Of a DNA stretch of 37,072 nt, positions 6,925 through 14,514 are shown piece after piece (positions within the stretch are counted from its first letter, which is position 1; every line of letters starts with the position of its first letter). The notes under the pieces were generated by a model that saw only the letters and a program-made list of their open reading frames with translations, was not told where the DNA came from and ran no database searches. The position numbers and the translations under genes are program-made. The stretch is from positions 1-37,072 of the forward strand of contig CAKUMQ010000023.1 in NCBI GenBank assembly GCA_934667845.1. The letters run 5' to 3'. The DNA is from an uncultured Eubacteriales bacterium (GTDB lineage Bacteria; Bacillota; Clostridia; Oscillospirales; Acutalibacteraceae).

Positions 6925-7776
6925 ATGGAAAGAGCAAAAATGGTACCCGTGCCGTCCAACGCGATCATTCCTGCGCGGGACATCGACAAGACGCCGGTGC
7001 TCGAGTGCATCAACCTCGGCATCCGCTTCGGCGGACTGGCGGCGGTGGATGATTTCAACCTCACGATCGGCCGCACGGAGATCGCGGGTCTGATCGGCCC
7101 CAACGGCGCCGGCAAAACGACGGTGTTCAACCTGCTGACCAAGGTGTATCAGCCGACGAGCGGCTCGATTCTGCTGGACGGCAAGGACACCCACGGCATG
7201 AACACGGCGCAGGTCAACCGCGCGGGCATTGCCCGCACGTTCCAGAACATCCGCCTGTTTGGCAACATGTCGGTCGAGGACAACGTCAAGATCGGCATGG
7301 ATCAGCAGATGAAATACAGTGTGCTCAGCGGAATCCTCCGTCTGCCGAATTTCCGGCGGGAGGAAAAGGCGGCGCACGACCGCGCCATGGAGCTGCTTGA
7401 TTTCATGGGCATGGCGGATCTGGCGGGCACGGCGGCGGGCAGTCTGCCCTACGGCGCGCAGCGGCGGCTGGAGATCGTGCGTGCGCTCGCAACGAATCCG
7501 TCGATCCTGCTGCTGGACGAACCGGCGGCGGGCATGAACCCGAGCGAGACGGCGGAGCTGATGCACAACATTGCCCGCATCCGCGACACGTTCCAGATCG
7601 CGATCATGCTGATCGAGCACGACATGAATCTGGTCATGGGCGTCTGTGAGGGCATCTGCGTGTTGAACTACGGCAGAGTCATCGCGAAGGGCACGCCGGA
7701 CGAGATCGTGAAGAATCCGACGGTCATTGAGGCGTATCTCGGCAAGAAGGAGGCGGACGCACATGCTGAAGGTTGA
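6925..7776 (+). CDS. livG: Branched-chain amino acid ABC transporter ATP-binding protein LivG
   Basis: First of two ATPases of the LIV-type importer, 283 residues. Walker A is GPNGAGKTT (58-66), followed by RTFQNIRLFGNMSVEDNV, the Q-loop region typical of LivG. The signature is LPYGAQRRLE, a slightly altered LSYG form, and Walker B is ILLLDEPAAGMNP. The N-terminal 24 residues before the ABC domain are a small extension. Its end overlaps livF by 14 bases, so the two ATPases are probably made in a coupled way. Confidence 0.93.
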   Translation: MERAKMVPVPSNAIIPARDIDKTPVLECINLGIRFGGLAAVDDFNLTIGRTEIAGLIGPNGAGKTTVFNLLTKVYQPTSGSILLDGKDTHGMNTAQVNRAGIARTFQNIRLFGNMSVEDNVKIGMDQQMKYSVLSGILRLPNFRREEKAAHDRAMELLDFMGMADLAGTAAGSLPYGAQRRLEIVRALATNPSILLLDEPAAGMNPSETAELMHNIARIRDTFQIAIMLIEHDMNLVMGVCEGICVLNYGRVIAKGTPDEIVKNPTVIEAYLGKKEADAHAEG

Positions 7777-8461
7777 GGGCATCGAGGTCTATTACGGACC
7801 GATCCACGCGCTCAAAGGGGTATCCTTTGAGGTCAACGAGGGCGAGGTCGTGGCGCTGATCGGCGCCAACGGCGCCGGAAAAAGCACGACGCTGAAAACG
7901 GTCTCCGGCCTTATGCATCCCCGCGCGGGACATATCCGCTTTCTTGATCAGGACATCACGCATACCGAGGCGCACAAGCTCGTATATCAGGGGCTGTCGC
8001 ATGTGCCGGAGGGACGGCAGGTCTTTCTGCAGATGACGGTGCAGGAGAATCTGGAAATGGGGGCGTATTCCCGCAAGGGCAATATCCGCGACGATCTCGA
8101 GGATATTTTCACCCGTTTCCCGCGCCTGAAGGAGCGCCGCAAGCAGGTTGCCGGTACACTGTCCGGCGGCGAACAGCAGATGCTCGCGATGGGGCGCGCC
8201 ATGATGTGCCATCCGCGGCTGCTGATGCTCGATGAGCCGTCGATGGGTCTGTCCCCGATCCTGGTGGATCAGATCTTCGACATTATCCGCGAGCTGCATG
8301 CCGCGGGGACGACGATCCTGCTCGTGGAGCAAAACGCGAACAAGGCGCTCGAGGTCTCCGACCGCGCGTATGTGCTGGAGACCGGCACGGTGATCCTCTC
8401 CGGCACCGGCGCCGAGCTTTCTGCCAGCGAAGCAGTCAAAAAAGCCTATCTCGGCGGCTGA
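7763..8461 (+). CDS. livF: Branched-chain amino acid ABC transporter ATP-binding protein LivF
   Basis: Second ATPase of the LIV-type importer, 232 residues. Walker A is GANGAGKST (34-42), the signature LSGGEQQMLAMGRA, and Walker B LLMLDEPSMGLSP, all as expected for LivF. The start at MLKVEGIEVYYG is chosen for the AAGGAGG site seven to eight bases upstream and for the normal LivF N-terminus; a longer reading frame begins with an Arg-rich stretch. It is the last gene of the operon, and its TGA stop is directly followed by a stem-loop repeat that should end transcription. Confidence 0.93.
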   Translation: MLKVEGIEVYYGPIHALKGVSFEVNEGEVVALIGANGAGKSTTLKTVSGLMHPRAGHIRFLDQDITHTEAHKLVYQGLSHVPEGRQVFLQMTVQENLEMGAYSRKGNIRDDLEDIFTRFPRLKERRKQVAGTLSGGEQQMLAMGRAMMCHPRLLMLDEPSMGLSPILVDQIFDIIRELHAAGTTILLVEQNANKALEVSDRAYVLETGTVILSGTGAELSASEAVKKAYLGG

Positions 8462-8515
8462 CCTACTTTCTTTTTGGAAAAAAAGAAAAGTAAGCAAAAG
8501 AAAAACCATAATGGC
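8462..8515 (+). repeat. CCTACTTTCTTTTT stem-loop repeat, copy 2
   Basis: CCTACTTTCTTTTT (8462-8475) starts at the base after the livF TGA and pairs with AAAAAGAAAAGTAAG, followed by CAAAAGAAAAACCATAATGGC. The junction TGACCTACTTTC is identical to that of copy 1 on the other strand at 138-140. It probably acts as the liv operon terminator. Confidence 0.75.
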
Positions 8516-8628
8516 TCGATTTACAGGCGGTACGGCTCTGTGGAGCTGTGCCGCCTTTTCTTCCGGGAAAAAGCGGGCGAAAACCACAATATCCCGATTG
8601 CAGGCGGTGCGGTTCCGCAGCCGCTCAT

Positions 8629-8680
8629 GCCTCCCCTGTGCAAGGGGAGGTGCCGCGCACAGCGCGGCGGAGGGGTTGAC
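8629..8680 (+). repeat. CTCCCCTGTGCAAGGGGAG-type repeat, copy 2
   Basis: CCTCCCCTGTGCAAGGGGAGG (8630-8650, stem plus small loop) is followed by a second small hairpin GCCGCGCacaGCGCGGC and the end GGAGGGGTTGAC. It has the same architecture as copies at 1-50, 8731-8780 and 8966-9020. Confidence 0.75.
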
Positions 8681-8730
8681 GGTAAGAGCAAAAATGCCTT
8701 TGCAATCCCCGTTTGGGGTATACGCAGCAA

Positions 8731-8780
8731 CCCCTCCGGCTTTGCTGGCGCAAACCCACCTCCCCTTACACAGGGGAGGC
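8731..8780 (-). repeat. CTCCCCTGTGCAAGGGGAG-type repeat, copy 3
   Basis: Inverted relative to the neighbouring copy at 8629-8680, and identical to window positions 1-50 at 49 of 50 bases, so the two were copied or homogenised recently. The stem CCTCCCCT/AGGGGAGG is at 8759-8779. Confidence 0.75.
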
Positions 8781-8825
8781 GAGAGGTGCGCGGTTTACGG
8801 GCGGCGCAAACTTTCCCCCGCCCCC

Positions 8826-9068
8826 GGCTCTCCTGTGCAGCCCGACAGACGCGATCTACGCGCGCAGGAAATGGTGATTTTCCTGCCGGGAAGTTCGTTC
8901 CGTGGCTCCCCTGTGCAGTCCGGCAGACGCGATAAGGCAATTTCTCTGCCGGGAATCCGTCCGTGGCTCCCCTGTGCAAGGGGAGCTGTCAGCCGTTAGG
9001 CTGACTGAGGGGTTGACGGCAGACACGATAAGGTGATCTTCCTGCCGGGGACGCACTTATCGGCAGGA
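8826..9068 (+). repeat. Degenerate tandem repeats in the convergent livF/glnQ gap
   Basis: Units of roughly 60-90 bases share GRCAGACGCGAT, a CTGCCGGGAA block and GTGGCTCCCCTGTGCA: about 8841-8919, 8920-8980 and 9016-9068. They interdigitate with the copy at 8966-9020. The full stretch 8462-9177 between two convergent operons holds only repeats and a terminator, and I see no credible protein gene in it. Confidence 0.5.
8966..9020 (+). repeat. CTCCCCTGTGCAAGGGGAG-type repeat, copy 4
   Basis: GCTCCCCTGTGCAAGGGGAGC forms the first hairpin, then TCAGCCgttaGGCTGA (8989-9004) a second, then CTGAGGGGTTGACGGC. This two-hairpin form is the fullest version of the family in the window. Confidence 0.75.
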
Positions 9069-9079
9069 GGATTGCTTTT

Positions 9080-9127
9080 TTGCACAACAAAACCCGCCCG
9101 CAAGCCGTTTCCGGCCTGCGGGCGGGC
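9080..9127 (-). terminator. Intrinsic terminator of the gln-like operon
   Basis: CCCGCCCGCA (9093-9102) pairs with TGCGGGCGGG (9117-9126). On the minus strand the hairpin is followed by TTTTGTTGTG, giving a terminator about 50 bases after the glnQ-like stop. The plus-strand side has little T-run. Confidence 0.75.
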
Positions 9128-9177
9128 GTTTATGCGGGTGCGGTTTATCCCTGCCCCTGTGCGGGCGGGATGCCGGG

Positions 9178-9930
9178 TCAAATGACCTTGCTGAGGAAAT
9201 CGCGCAGGCGGTCGCACTGCGGGTGGTCAAACACCTGCTCGGGCGTGCCCTGCTCCATGATCTTGCCGCCGTCCATAAAGCAGACGCGGGACGCGACCTC
9301 GCGGGCAAAGCCCATTTCATGGGTCACGATGACCATGGTCATGCCCTCGTGGGCCAGCTGCTTAATGAGATCGAGCACCTCGCCCACCATTTCGGGGTCG
9401 AGCGCGCTGGTCGGCTCATCGAACAGCATGACCTTCGGGTTCATCGCAAGCGCGCGCACGATGGCGACGCGCTGCTTCTGTCCGCCCGAGAGGGTGGAGG
9501 GGTATTTATCCGCCCAGTCGTCCAGCCCGATCCGGCGCAGGAGCGCATGCGCCTTTGCCTCGACCTCCGCCTTGAGCGCCTGCTTGGCTTTTCTGCCCCT
9601 GGCAGTCTTTTTGCCGATCAGATAGGGCGCAAGCGTGATATTTTCGAGCACGGTCTTGTTGTTGAACAGGTTGAACTGCTGGAACACCATGCCCATATGC
9701 TGGCGGTGGACGTTGATATCCACTTTCATGTCGGCGATGTCCACGCCCTCAAAAATGACGGAGCCGGACGTCGGGTCCTCCATGCAGTTTAAGCACCGCA
9801 GGAAGGTGGATTTGCCGCTGCCGGAGGGGCCGATGATGACGATCTGTTCGCCCTCGCCGATCGTCTCGGTGATGCCGTCAAGCACGGTCAGCTCCCCGTA
9901 GGTTTTGGTCAGGTCAATGACGTCGATCAC
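9178..9930 (-). CDS. glnQ: Polar amino acid ABC transporter ATP-binding protein (GlnQ-like)
   Basis: ATPase of a polar amino acid uptake (PAAT/HAAT) importer, 250 residues. Walker A is GPSGSGKST (34-42), then the Q-loop MGMVFQQFNLFNNKTVLENI, the signature LSGGQKQRVAIVRAL, and Walker B VMLFDEPTSALDPEMVGEVL, all typical of the GlnQ group. The start codon is GTG at 9930, inside the 3' end of the permease gene (17-base overlap), with AAGGAG about 11 bases upstream. It works with the permease and binding protein encoded upstream. The gene symbol reflects the family only; glutamine specificity is not shown. Confidence 0.92.
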   Translation of the reverse strand: MIDVIDLTKTYGELTVLDGITETIGEGEQIVIIGPSGSGKSTFLRCLNCMEDPTSGSVIFEGVDIADMKVDINVHRQHMGMVFQQFNLFNNKTVLENITLAPYLIGKKTARGRKAKQALKAEVEAKAHALLRRIGLDDWADKYPSTLSGGQKQRVAIVRALAMNPKVMLFDEPTSALDPEMVGEVLDLIKQLAHEGMTMVIVTHEMGFAREVASRVCFMDGGKIMEQGTPEQVFDHPQCDRLRDFLSKVI

Positions 9931-10624
9931 TTTTCTTCAGGCTCCTTTCCATCAGGTGGATCCCCAATGTGATCAGCAGCACCATCACAATATAGATCAG
10001 CGCCATCACGAGATACGGGATCATGAATTCATAGTTGTTCGTGCCGATGAATTTAAACGCCACATACAGGTCGGCGGTGCCGACGAAGCTGATGACAGAA
10101 GTATCCTTCACCAGCGCGATAAACTCGTTGCCGAGCGTCGGCAGGATATTTTTCACCGCCTGGGGGATCACGATGCGCAGCATAGTCGTGGCGTAGCTCA
10201 GCCCGAGCGCGCGCCCCGCCTCCATCTGGCCGCCGTCCACCGACTGGATGCCGCCGCGCATGATCTCGGACACATAGGCGCCGGAATTCATGCCGTAGAT
10301 GAGGATACAGGAGGAGAGCGCCGAAATTTTCAGCCCGAGCATCGGCCGCAGCACGAAAAAGCCGACCAGCAGCTGCACGACAAGCGGCGTGCCGCGGAAG
10401 AACGCGACATAAAACTGACAGATCTTGTTGAGCACCCGCGGCAGGCGCTTGTATTTCGGCATGACCTCGACCGCGGCGATCAGCGTGCCGATCGCGATGC
10501 CGATGATCAGACCGAACACCGCGACGAGCAGGGTGTTGCGCAGACCCTCAAGCACGTTTTGCCAGCCGCCGTTTGTGAACATGGCTTCGACAAACTTTTC
10601 CCATTTTAATCCGATATTTCCCAT
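9914..10624 (-). CDS. Amino acid ABC transporter permease (HisM/GlnP family)
   Basis: Membrane subunit of the same importer, 236 residues with about five hydrophobic helices. The cytoplasmic EAA loop EAGRALGLSYATTMLRIVI followed by PQAVKNILPTLGNEFIAL is the classic His/Glu/Gln/Arg permease signature that docks onto the ATPase. As only one permease is encoded, it should work as a homodimer. A modest AAAGGG site lies six bases before the ATG. It overlaps the downstream ATPase gene, and a hairpin separates it from the binding protein gene. Confidence 0.92.
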   Translation of the reverse strand: MGNIGLKWEKFVEAMFTNGGWQNVLEGLRNTLLVAVFGLIIGIAIGTLIAAVEVMPKYKRLPRVLNKICQFYVAFFRGTPLVVQLLVGFFVLRPMLGLKISALSSCILIYGMNSGAYVSEIMRGGIQSVDGGQMEAGRALGLSYATTMLRIVIPQAVKNILPTLGNEFIALVKDTSVISFVGTADLYVAFKFIGTNNYEFMIPYLVMALIYIVMVLLITLGIHLMERSLKKSDRRH

Positions 10625-10652
10625 AATCGACCCTTTCCGTCTTTACACAGCC

Positions 10653-10692
10653 GCCCCCGATAACGGCAAACACCCCGCTCCGCATCGGGGGC
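10653..10692 (-). other. Intercistronic hairpin between binding protein and permease (gln-like operon)
   Basis: GCCCCCGAT (10653-10661) pairs with ATCGGGGGC (10684-10692) across a 22-base loop. There is no T-run. It is placed like the hairpins at 1924-1952 and 4836-4931 in the other two amino acid operons. Confidence 0.6.
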
Positions 10693-10727
10693 GAGGTGGT
10701 CTGCCGCAGGGGGATCTATCGCGGCGA

Positions 10728-11573
10728 TCAGCCGTTCATGGCATTGAACGCTTTGGCAATGGCGGCGGCGGGCGCTTCGTCGATGATGACGTAGTCCACA
10801 TCGCCGTTTGCCATGGCGGTCACGGCAGAGGTGCCGTTTGTGTAGCCGACAGCCTCGGCGTTGGCGATCTTTTCGAAGCCGAAGTCCTCGCTGCCCTCGA
10901 CATAGAACTGACCGGTGGTGCCGGTCTGGACACCGATCTTCAGCTTCTTGTCGCCGTTGAGGATCTTGTCGACATCCTCCTTGGTCTTGCAGTCGTCAAA
11001 CGTGGTGTCGTCGCTCTTGACAATGATCTTCTGCGCGGCATTGTAATAGGTGTCGCTGAATTTGACCAGCAGCTTACGGGACTCGTTGACCGTGATGCCC
11101 GCCATGCCGATGTCGGCGCCGTTGGTGTTGAGTGTCTGAAAGATGGAGTCAAACTCGATCGCCTTGATGACCAGCTCTTTGCCGAGGTAGTCGGCGAGCA
11201 GCTTCGCCATCTCCATGTCGATGCCGAGGTACTTGCTGCCGCTCGTGTACTCAAACGGCTCAAAGCCCGGCTCGGTCACGACGATCAGCTGATCCTTGCT
11301 GCTGTCCTCGGCAGCGGACTCGATCTCGACCGGCTTGCCGTCGCCGAAGTAGTGGTTGCAGATCTCGTCGAACTTGCCGTTCTCCTTGATCTCTTTCAGA
11401 AACGCGTTGACCTTGGTCAGCAGCTCCGCGTCGTTCGGGTTGACCGCAAAGGCGTATTCCTCGCTGGAGAGCTGGATGTCGATGACTTTAACGGTGGTTT
11501 TTCCGCTGCCGCAGGCACACAGCAGCAGCAGGCACATCGCCGCGACGGCGATCAGGGCAACAAACTTTTTCAT
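10728..11573 (-). CDS. Amino acid ABC transporter substrate-binding lipoprotein, apparently circularly permuted SBP_bac_3
   Basis: Ligand-capture subunit of the PAAT importer, 281 residues, with lipobox LCAC (Cys21). The domain order is unusual. Residues about 28-77 (LSSEEYAFAV, then LLTKVNAFLKEIKENGKFDE and YFG) look like the normal C-terminal end of SBP_bac_3 proteins. The usual N-terminal beginning, LIVVTEPGFEPFEY, appears only at 96-109. The protein stops after VDYVIIDEAPAAAIAKAF, where a normal protein would still have that last strand and helix. The simplest reading is a circular permutation, the two old ends joined by about 18 residues. I believe similar proteins occur in gut Clostridia. 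AAGGAG precedes the ATG and the promoter is at 11645-11673. Confidence 0.88.
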   Translation of the reverse strand: MKKFVALIAVAAMCLLLLCACGSGKTTVKVIDIQLSSEEYAFAVNPNDAELLTKVNAFLKEIKENGKFDEICNHYFGDGKPVEIESAAEDSSKDQLIVVTEPGFEPFEYTSGSKYLGIDMEMAKLLADYLGKELVIKAIEFDSIFQTLNTNGADIGMAGITVNESRKLLVKFSDTYYNAAQKIIVKSDDTTFDDCKTKEDVDKILNGDKKLKIGVQTGTTGQFYVEGSEDFGFEKIANAEAVGYTNGTSAVTAMANGDVDYVIIDEAPAAAIAKAFNAMNG

Positions 11574-11644
11574 GATAGGCTCCTTCTTTCTTTTTCATAC
11601 CGGGCACGACCGCCGCGGTGTATTTTCTTTCGGGAACAGTGCCC

Positions 11645-11673
11645 AGTATACCACCGGAATTGCATATTGTCAA
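11645..11673 (-). promoter_or_regulatory. Sigma-A promoter of the gln-like operon
   Basis: On the minus strand, TTGACA (11673-11668), a 17-base spacer and TATACT (11650-11645). It is close to consensus and about 70 bases upstream of the binding protein start. Confidence 0.85.
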
Positions 11674-11802
11674 CACTTTTTTGAATATTTACACGCCGAA
11701 GTCGCGCCATATCCCGCGCGATATATTAGACAACCTGCACAATCCCGGTGCTTTCCGCCGGAAAACGGTGCGGTCGACGCCCGGTTTTCCGGCAAACGGC
11801 GG

Positions 11803-11860
11803 GCAAAATATACATTTTGCTCTGCATATGCGTATATTTATACATTTATGCAAATATACA
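11803..11860. promoter_or_regulatory. AT-rich cluster of inverted and direct repeats, possible operator
   Basis: GCAAAAT-ATAC-ATTTTGC (11803-11820) is a perfect inverted repeat. GTATA-TT-TATAC (11832-11843) is another, nested within TGCATA...TATGCA (11823-11852). The words TATACATTT and GCAAATATACA recur. The patch stands out in GC-rich surroundings and lies between the divergent gln-like and acpP promoters. The 12-base core is vaguely ArgR-box-like, but this is not secure. Confidence 0.35.
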
Positions 11861-11943
11861 CGCCGCCTGCCGCCGTTTCCGCCGTTTTCCGCGCCGCATA
11901 CGGGCGCAGCGCAAATTTTTTTCAAAAAAGTAGCCGAAAGGCA

Positions 11944-11972
11944 TTGACAAACCGCACGTTTCCGCATACACT
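11944..11972 (+). promoter_or_regulatory. Sigma-A promoter of acpP
   Basis: TTGACA (11944-11949), a 17-base spacer and TACACT (11967-11972), about 100 bases upstream of the acpP start. Confidence 0.75.
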
Positions 11973-12068
11973 TTCTTTTAGACCCGATGCGGGTTTTCCG
12001 CCGGGCATGCGGGACTGTCCCGCCGCACGGATTTTTCATTGCTTATTTTAATTGGAGGTTGAATTCCC

Positions 12069-12296
12069 ATGGTTCTGGAAAAGGTAAAGGATATTCTCGC
12101 AAAGCAGTTTGAGGTCGAGGCGGATACGATCACCGAGCAGACCGACATTGCCGAGGATCTGGGCGCCGATTCCCTGGATGTCGTCGATGTGCTGATGTCT
12201 CTGGAGGACGCGTTTGACGTGGAGATCCCCGACGAGGAGATCGAAAAGCTGACGACGGTCGGCGCGCTGGTCAGCTATATCGAGGAGCATATCTGA
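12069..12296 (+). CDS. acpP: Acyl carrier protein
   Basis: Small acidic carrier of acyl chains in fatty acid synthesis, 75 residues, cytoplasmic. The phosphopantetheine attachment site is Ser35 in EDLGADSLDVVDVLMSLED, followed by DVEIPDEEIEKLTTVGALV, all standard for AcpP. A TTGGAGG ribosome binding site precedes the ATG. It is monocistronic, with its own promoter at 11944-11972 and terminators at 12314-12356 and 12393-12436, and is not next to other fatty acid genes here. Confidence 0.95.
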   Translation: MVLEKVKDILAKQFEVEADTITEQTDIAEDLGADSLDVVDVLMSLEDAFDVEIPDEEIEKLTTVGALVSYIEEHI

Positions 12297-12313
12297 TCTT
12301 TTTGCAGACGGTA

Positions 12314-12356
12314 ACCGGTCGGACGGGGGACTCCCCTGCCCGGCCGGTCGTTTTTT
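12314..12356 (+). terminator. Intrinsic terminator of acpP
   Basis: ACCGGTCGG (12314-12322) pairs with CCGGCCGGT (12340-12348), one wobble pair included, with GGGG/CCCC extending the stem inside, followed by CG and six T residues. It begins 17 bases after the acpP stop. Confidence 0.85.
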
Positions 12357-12392
12357 ATTCCCCCCTCCCGACACTCACCCATGCCGACAGGG

Positions 12393-12436
12393 AAAGCCCC
12401 GCCGCGAACTGCGAACGGTTCGCGGCGGGGCTTTTT
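12393..12436. terminator. Shared terminator between convergent acpP and the oxidoreductase gene
   Basis: A perfect stem GCCCCGCCGCGAAC/GTTCGCGGCGGGGC flanked by AAA and TTTTT. The T-run is better on the plus strand (five T) than on the minus strand (three T). It probably backs up the acpP terminator and also stops minus-strand transcription from the 12471-13619 gene. Confidence 0.8.
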
Positions 12437-12470
12437 GACGTTGTGGGAGATATCCGCAAAGCGCGGCGGA

Positions 12471-13619
12471 TCAGATCTCGGGGATCGCGACCTCGATCTC
12501 GCGGCCGCAGTCTGCGGACTTCACGATGGCGTCGATGATCGCCTGATTATAGAGGATCTCGCTGCTCGGCACAGGCGCCGCGCCGCCGGTCTGGATGGCG
12601 TTGACAAACGAGCGCAGCTTCTTGTAGAACAGACTGTCGGCATCGTCGATCAGCGGCACGGTATACGACACCGGCTGACCGGCGACGTCCTTGTAAATCG
12701 TCATCGGCTTGTCAAAGCTGCCGTTCCAGCACTCGGTCGAGGGAATCCGCAGACCGCCCTTGGTGCCGAGGATCAGCGCGTCGCCGCAGGTGTCCATATG
12801 CATATCCCACGAAATGCGGAAATCGAGCATGATGCCGCCCTCGAGGCGCACAAACGCCGCCGCAAAATCGTCCACCGCGAATTTGTCCGCATATTCCGGA
12901 TGCGCGGGATAGGTCGCGGGGTTTTTGCCGAAGAAAGAGGAGGTGTAGCCCGTGACGGTCAGCGGCTTCGGGTAGCCGACCGCTTTAAGCAGCATGTCGA
13001 GCGAATAGGAGCCGATATCGCCGACCGCGCCGATACCGGCGGTATCCTTCTCGATAAATGTGGTGCCGAACGGCGTCGGAATGCCGTGACGGCGGCCGCC
13101 GCCCGCCTGGAGGTAATAGATATCGCCCAGCTCGCCGGAATCGACGATCTTCTTGATCATCTGCATGTTTTCGCTCATGCGCGGCTGGAAGCCGATGGTC
13201 AAAAGCTTGCCGCTCGCCTTTTCCGCCTTCATGACGGCGACCGCTTCATCGAGCGTCACGGTGAACGGCTTTTCGAGCATCACGTTGACGCCGTGCTCCA
13301 GCGCGTAGATGGCGCAGGGGGCGTGCTGGCAGTTATAGGTGCAGATGCTGACGGCGTCGAGCTGCTCGGCGTCGATCATGGCGCGGTCGTTCGGATAATA
13401 CCGCACGCCCTTGACCCCGAGCCGCTCCATCAGCGCCTCCGCCTTGCCCGGCACAAGCTCGGCAGCCGCAACAATCTCTACATCATCCATCTTCTGATAT
13501 TCCACGATATGCGCTTCGGAAATCCAGCCGGTGCCGATGATGCCGACACGGATCTTCTTCCCGCCGGCAGCGGCGAGACGGGTGTCTCTCTCTTTAAACT
13601 TATTTAATAAGTCAGCCAT
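12471..13619 (-). CDS. Gfo/Idh/MocA family NAD(P)-dependent oxidoreductase
   Basis: Probable sugar or polyol dehydrogenase in the cytoplasm, 382 residues. The Rossmann motif is VGIIGTGWIS (25-34, GxGxx), and the conserved EKP of the family is at 116-118 in MLEKPFTVTLDEA. The catalytic-loop motif reads GDIGSYSLDML (D201, Y205): Tyr stands where many members have His, as in the glucose-fructose oxidoreductase subgroup. The start MADLLNKFKERD is preceded by AAAGGGG. It is 17 bases downstream of a sugar isomerase-like gene, so the two probably act in one pathway, for example inositol or an unusual sugar. The substrate is unknown. Confidence 0.88.
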   Translation of the reverse strand: MADLLNKFKERDTRLAAAGGKKIRVGIIGTGWISEAHIVEYQKMDDVEIVAAAELVPGKAEALMERLGVKGVRYYPNDRAMIDAEQLDAVSICTYNCQHAPCAIYALEHGVNVMLEKPFTVTLDEAVAVMKAEKASGKLLTIGFQPRMSENMQMIKKIVDSGELGDIYYLQAGGGRRHGIPTPFGTTFIEKDTAGIGAVGDIGSYSLDMLLKAVGYPKPLTVTGYTSSFFGKNPATYPAHPEYADKFAVDDFAAAFVRLEGGIMLDFRISWDMHMDTCGDALILGTKGGLRIPSTECWNGSFDKPMTIYKDVAGQPVSYTVPLIDDADSLFYKKLRSFVNAIQTGGAAPVPSSEILYNQAIIDAIVKSADCGREIEVAIPEI

Positions 13620-13636
13620 AGGATAAAGCCCCTTTC

Positions 13637-14458
13637 TCAGATCAGGGTGCGGACATACGCCGCGCTCATTGCCGCGCACTCCAGCGGCGTGCGGTCCATC
13701 GAGGGGTTATCCATCTCCACGACCACCCACTCGGTGCCCGCGTCCTCCGCGGCGTTCAGGATGCCGTAGATGTCCTGCACGCCGTAGCCGACGGGGCGGA
13801 ACTCAAAGGACTTCTGCGCTTTGGACGCTTCCTCGGCGCCGTCGTCAATGCCGATGAGGGCGTACATGTGGTCGGACTTGCCGCCGACGTAGTCCTTCAG
13901 GTGCACGACCGGCGCGCGGCCGCTGTACTTGCGCACATAGGCGGAGGGATCCTCGCCGCCGACACGGACCCAGCAGGTGTCCAGCTCGGTCGCGAGCAGG
14001 TCGGCGGGAACGGTGTCATACAGCACGTCGAGCGCATATTTGCCGTCCAGCCTGACAAATTCGAAGTCGTGGTTGTGATAGAGCAGCTGCATGCCGAGCG
14101 CTTTCGCCTTTTCGCCGAGCATCCGCGCCCCCGCGATCACCTCGTCGAATTTTTCCGCGCCGGGGCGGTATTCGGGTGTCAGGTACGGGATCGCCACATA
14201 CTTGCAGCCGATGGCGGCATAGTCGGCGAGCAGTCCGGGGTTTTCCACCATGTCCGTAAACGGCACATGGGCGGAGACCGGAACCAGCGACAGCTCCTCG
14301 CACCAGCCGCGCACCTCCTTTGGCGTGTGGCCGTAGAGTCCCGCAAACTCCACGCCGTCATAGCCCATGGCTTTGACCTTTTTCAGCGTGCCGAAAAAGT
14401 CCGCCTCCATGTCGTCGCGCACCGAGTAGACCTGCAGCGCAAGGGGAAATTTTTTCAT
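13637..14458 (-). CDS. Sugar phosphate isomerase/epimerase-like TIM barrel (AP_endonuc_2 family)
   Basis: A probable metal-dependent isomerase or epimerase of the xylose isomerase-like superfamily, 273 residues. Candidate metal and active-site residues are E37 in YDGVEFAGLYG, H64 in VSAHVPF, the YHNHDFEF block (127-134), E159/D160 in TELDTCWV, HLKD (186-189) and E248 in VVVEMDN. All are in the order usual for this family. AAAGGAT precedes the ATG. It is the first gene of a two-gene unit with the Gfo/Idh/MocA oxidoreductase, a pairing common in inositol and rare-sugar catabolism. The substrate cannot be assigned. Confidence 0.87.
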   Translation of the reverse strand: MKKFPLALQVYSVRDDMEADFFGTLKKVKAMGYDGVEFAGLYGHTPKEVRGWCEELSLVPVSAHVPFTDMVENPGLLADYAAIGCKYVAIPYLTPEYRPGAEKFDEVIAGARMLGEKAKALGMQLLYHNHDFEFVRLDGKYALDVLYDTVPADLLATELDTCWVRVGGEDPSAYVRKYSGRAPVVHLKDYVGGKSDHMYALIGIDDGAEEASKAQKSFEFRPVGYGVQDIYGILNAAEDAGTEWVVVEMDNPSMDRTPLECAAMSAAYVRTLI

Positions 14459-14514
14459 GGCATTTCATCCTTTCCGTCCGGGCGAGCCCCGCCCGGATAA
14501 TTGATTCTGCCTTT

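Noticed and set aside
8474..8999. Open frames of 150-160 codons in the gap after livF
   Set aside because: They run across palindromic and tandem repeats on both strands at once, have no good ribosome binding site and show no protein-like composition. They are by-products of GC-rich repeats.
8462..9177. CRISPR array
   Set aside because: The repeated units are palindromic, of variable spacing and partly inverted, without regular spacers or cas genes.
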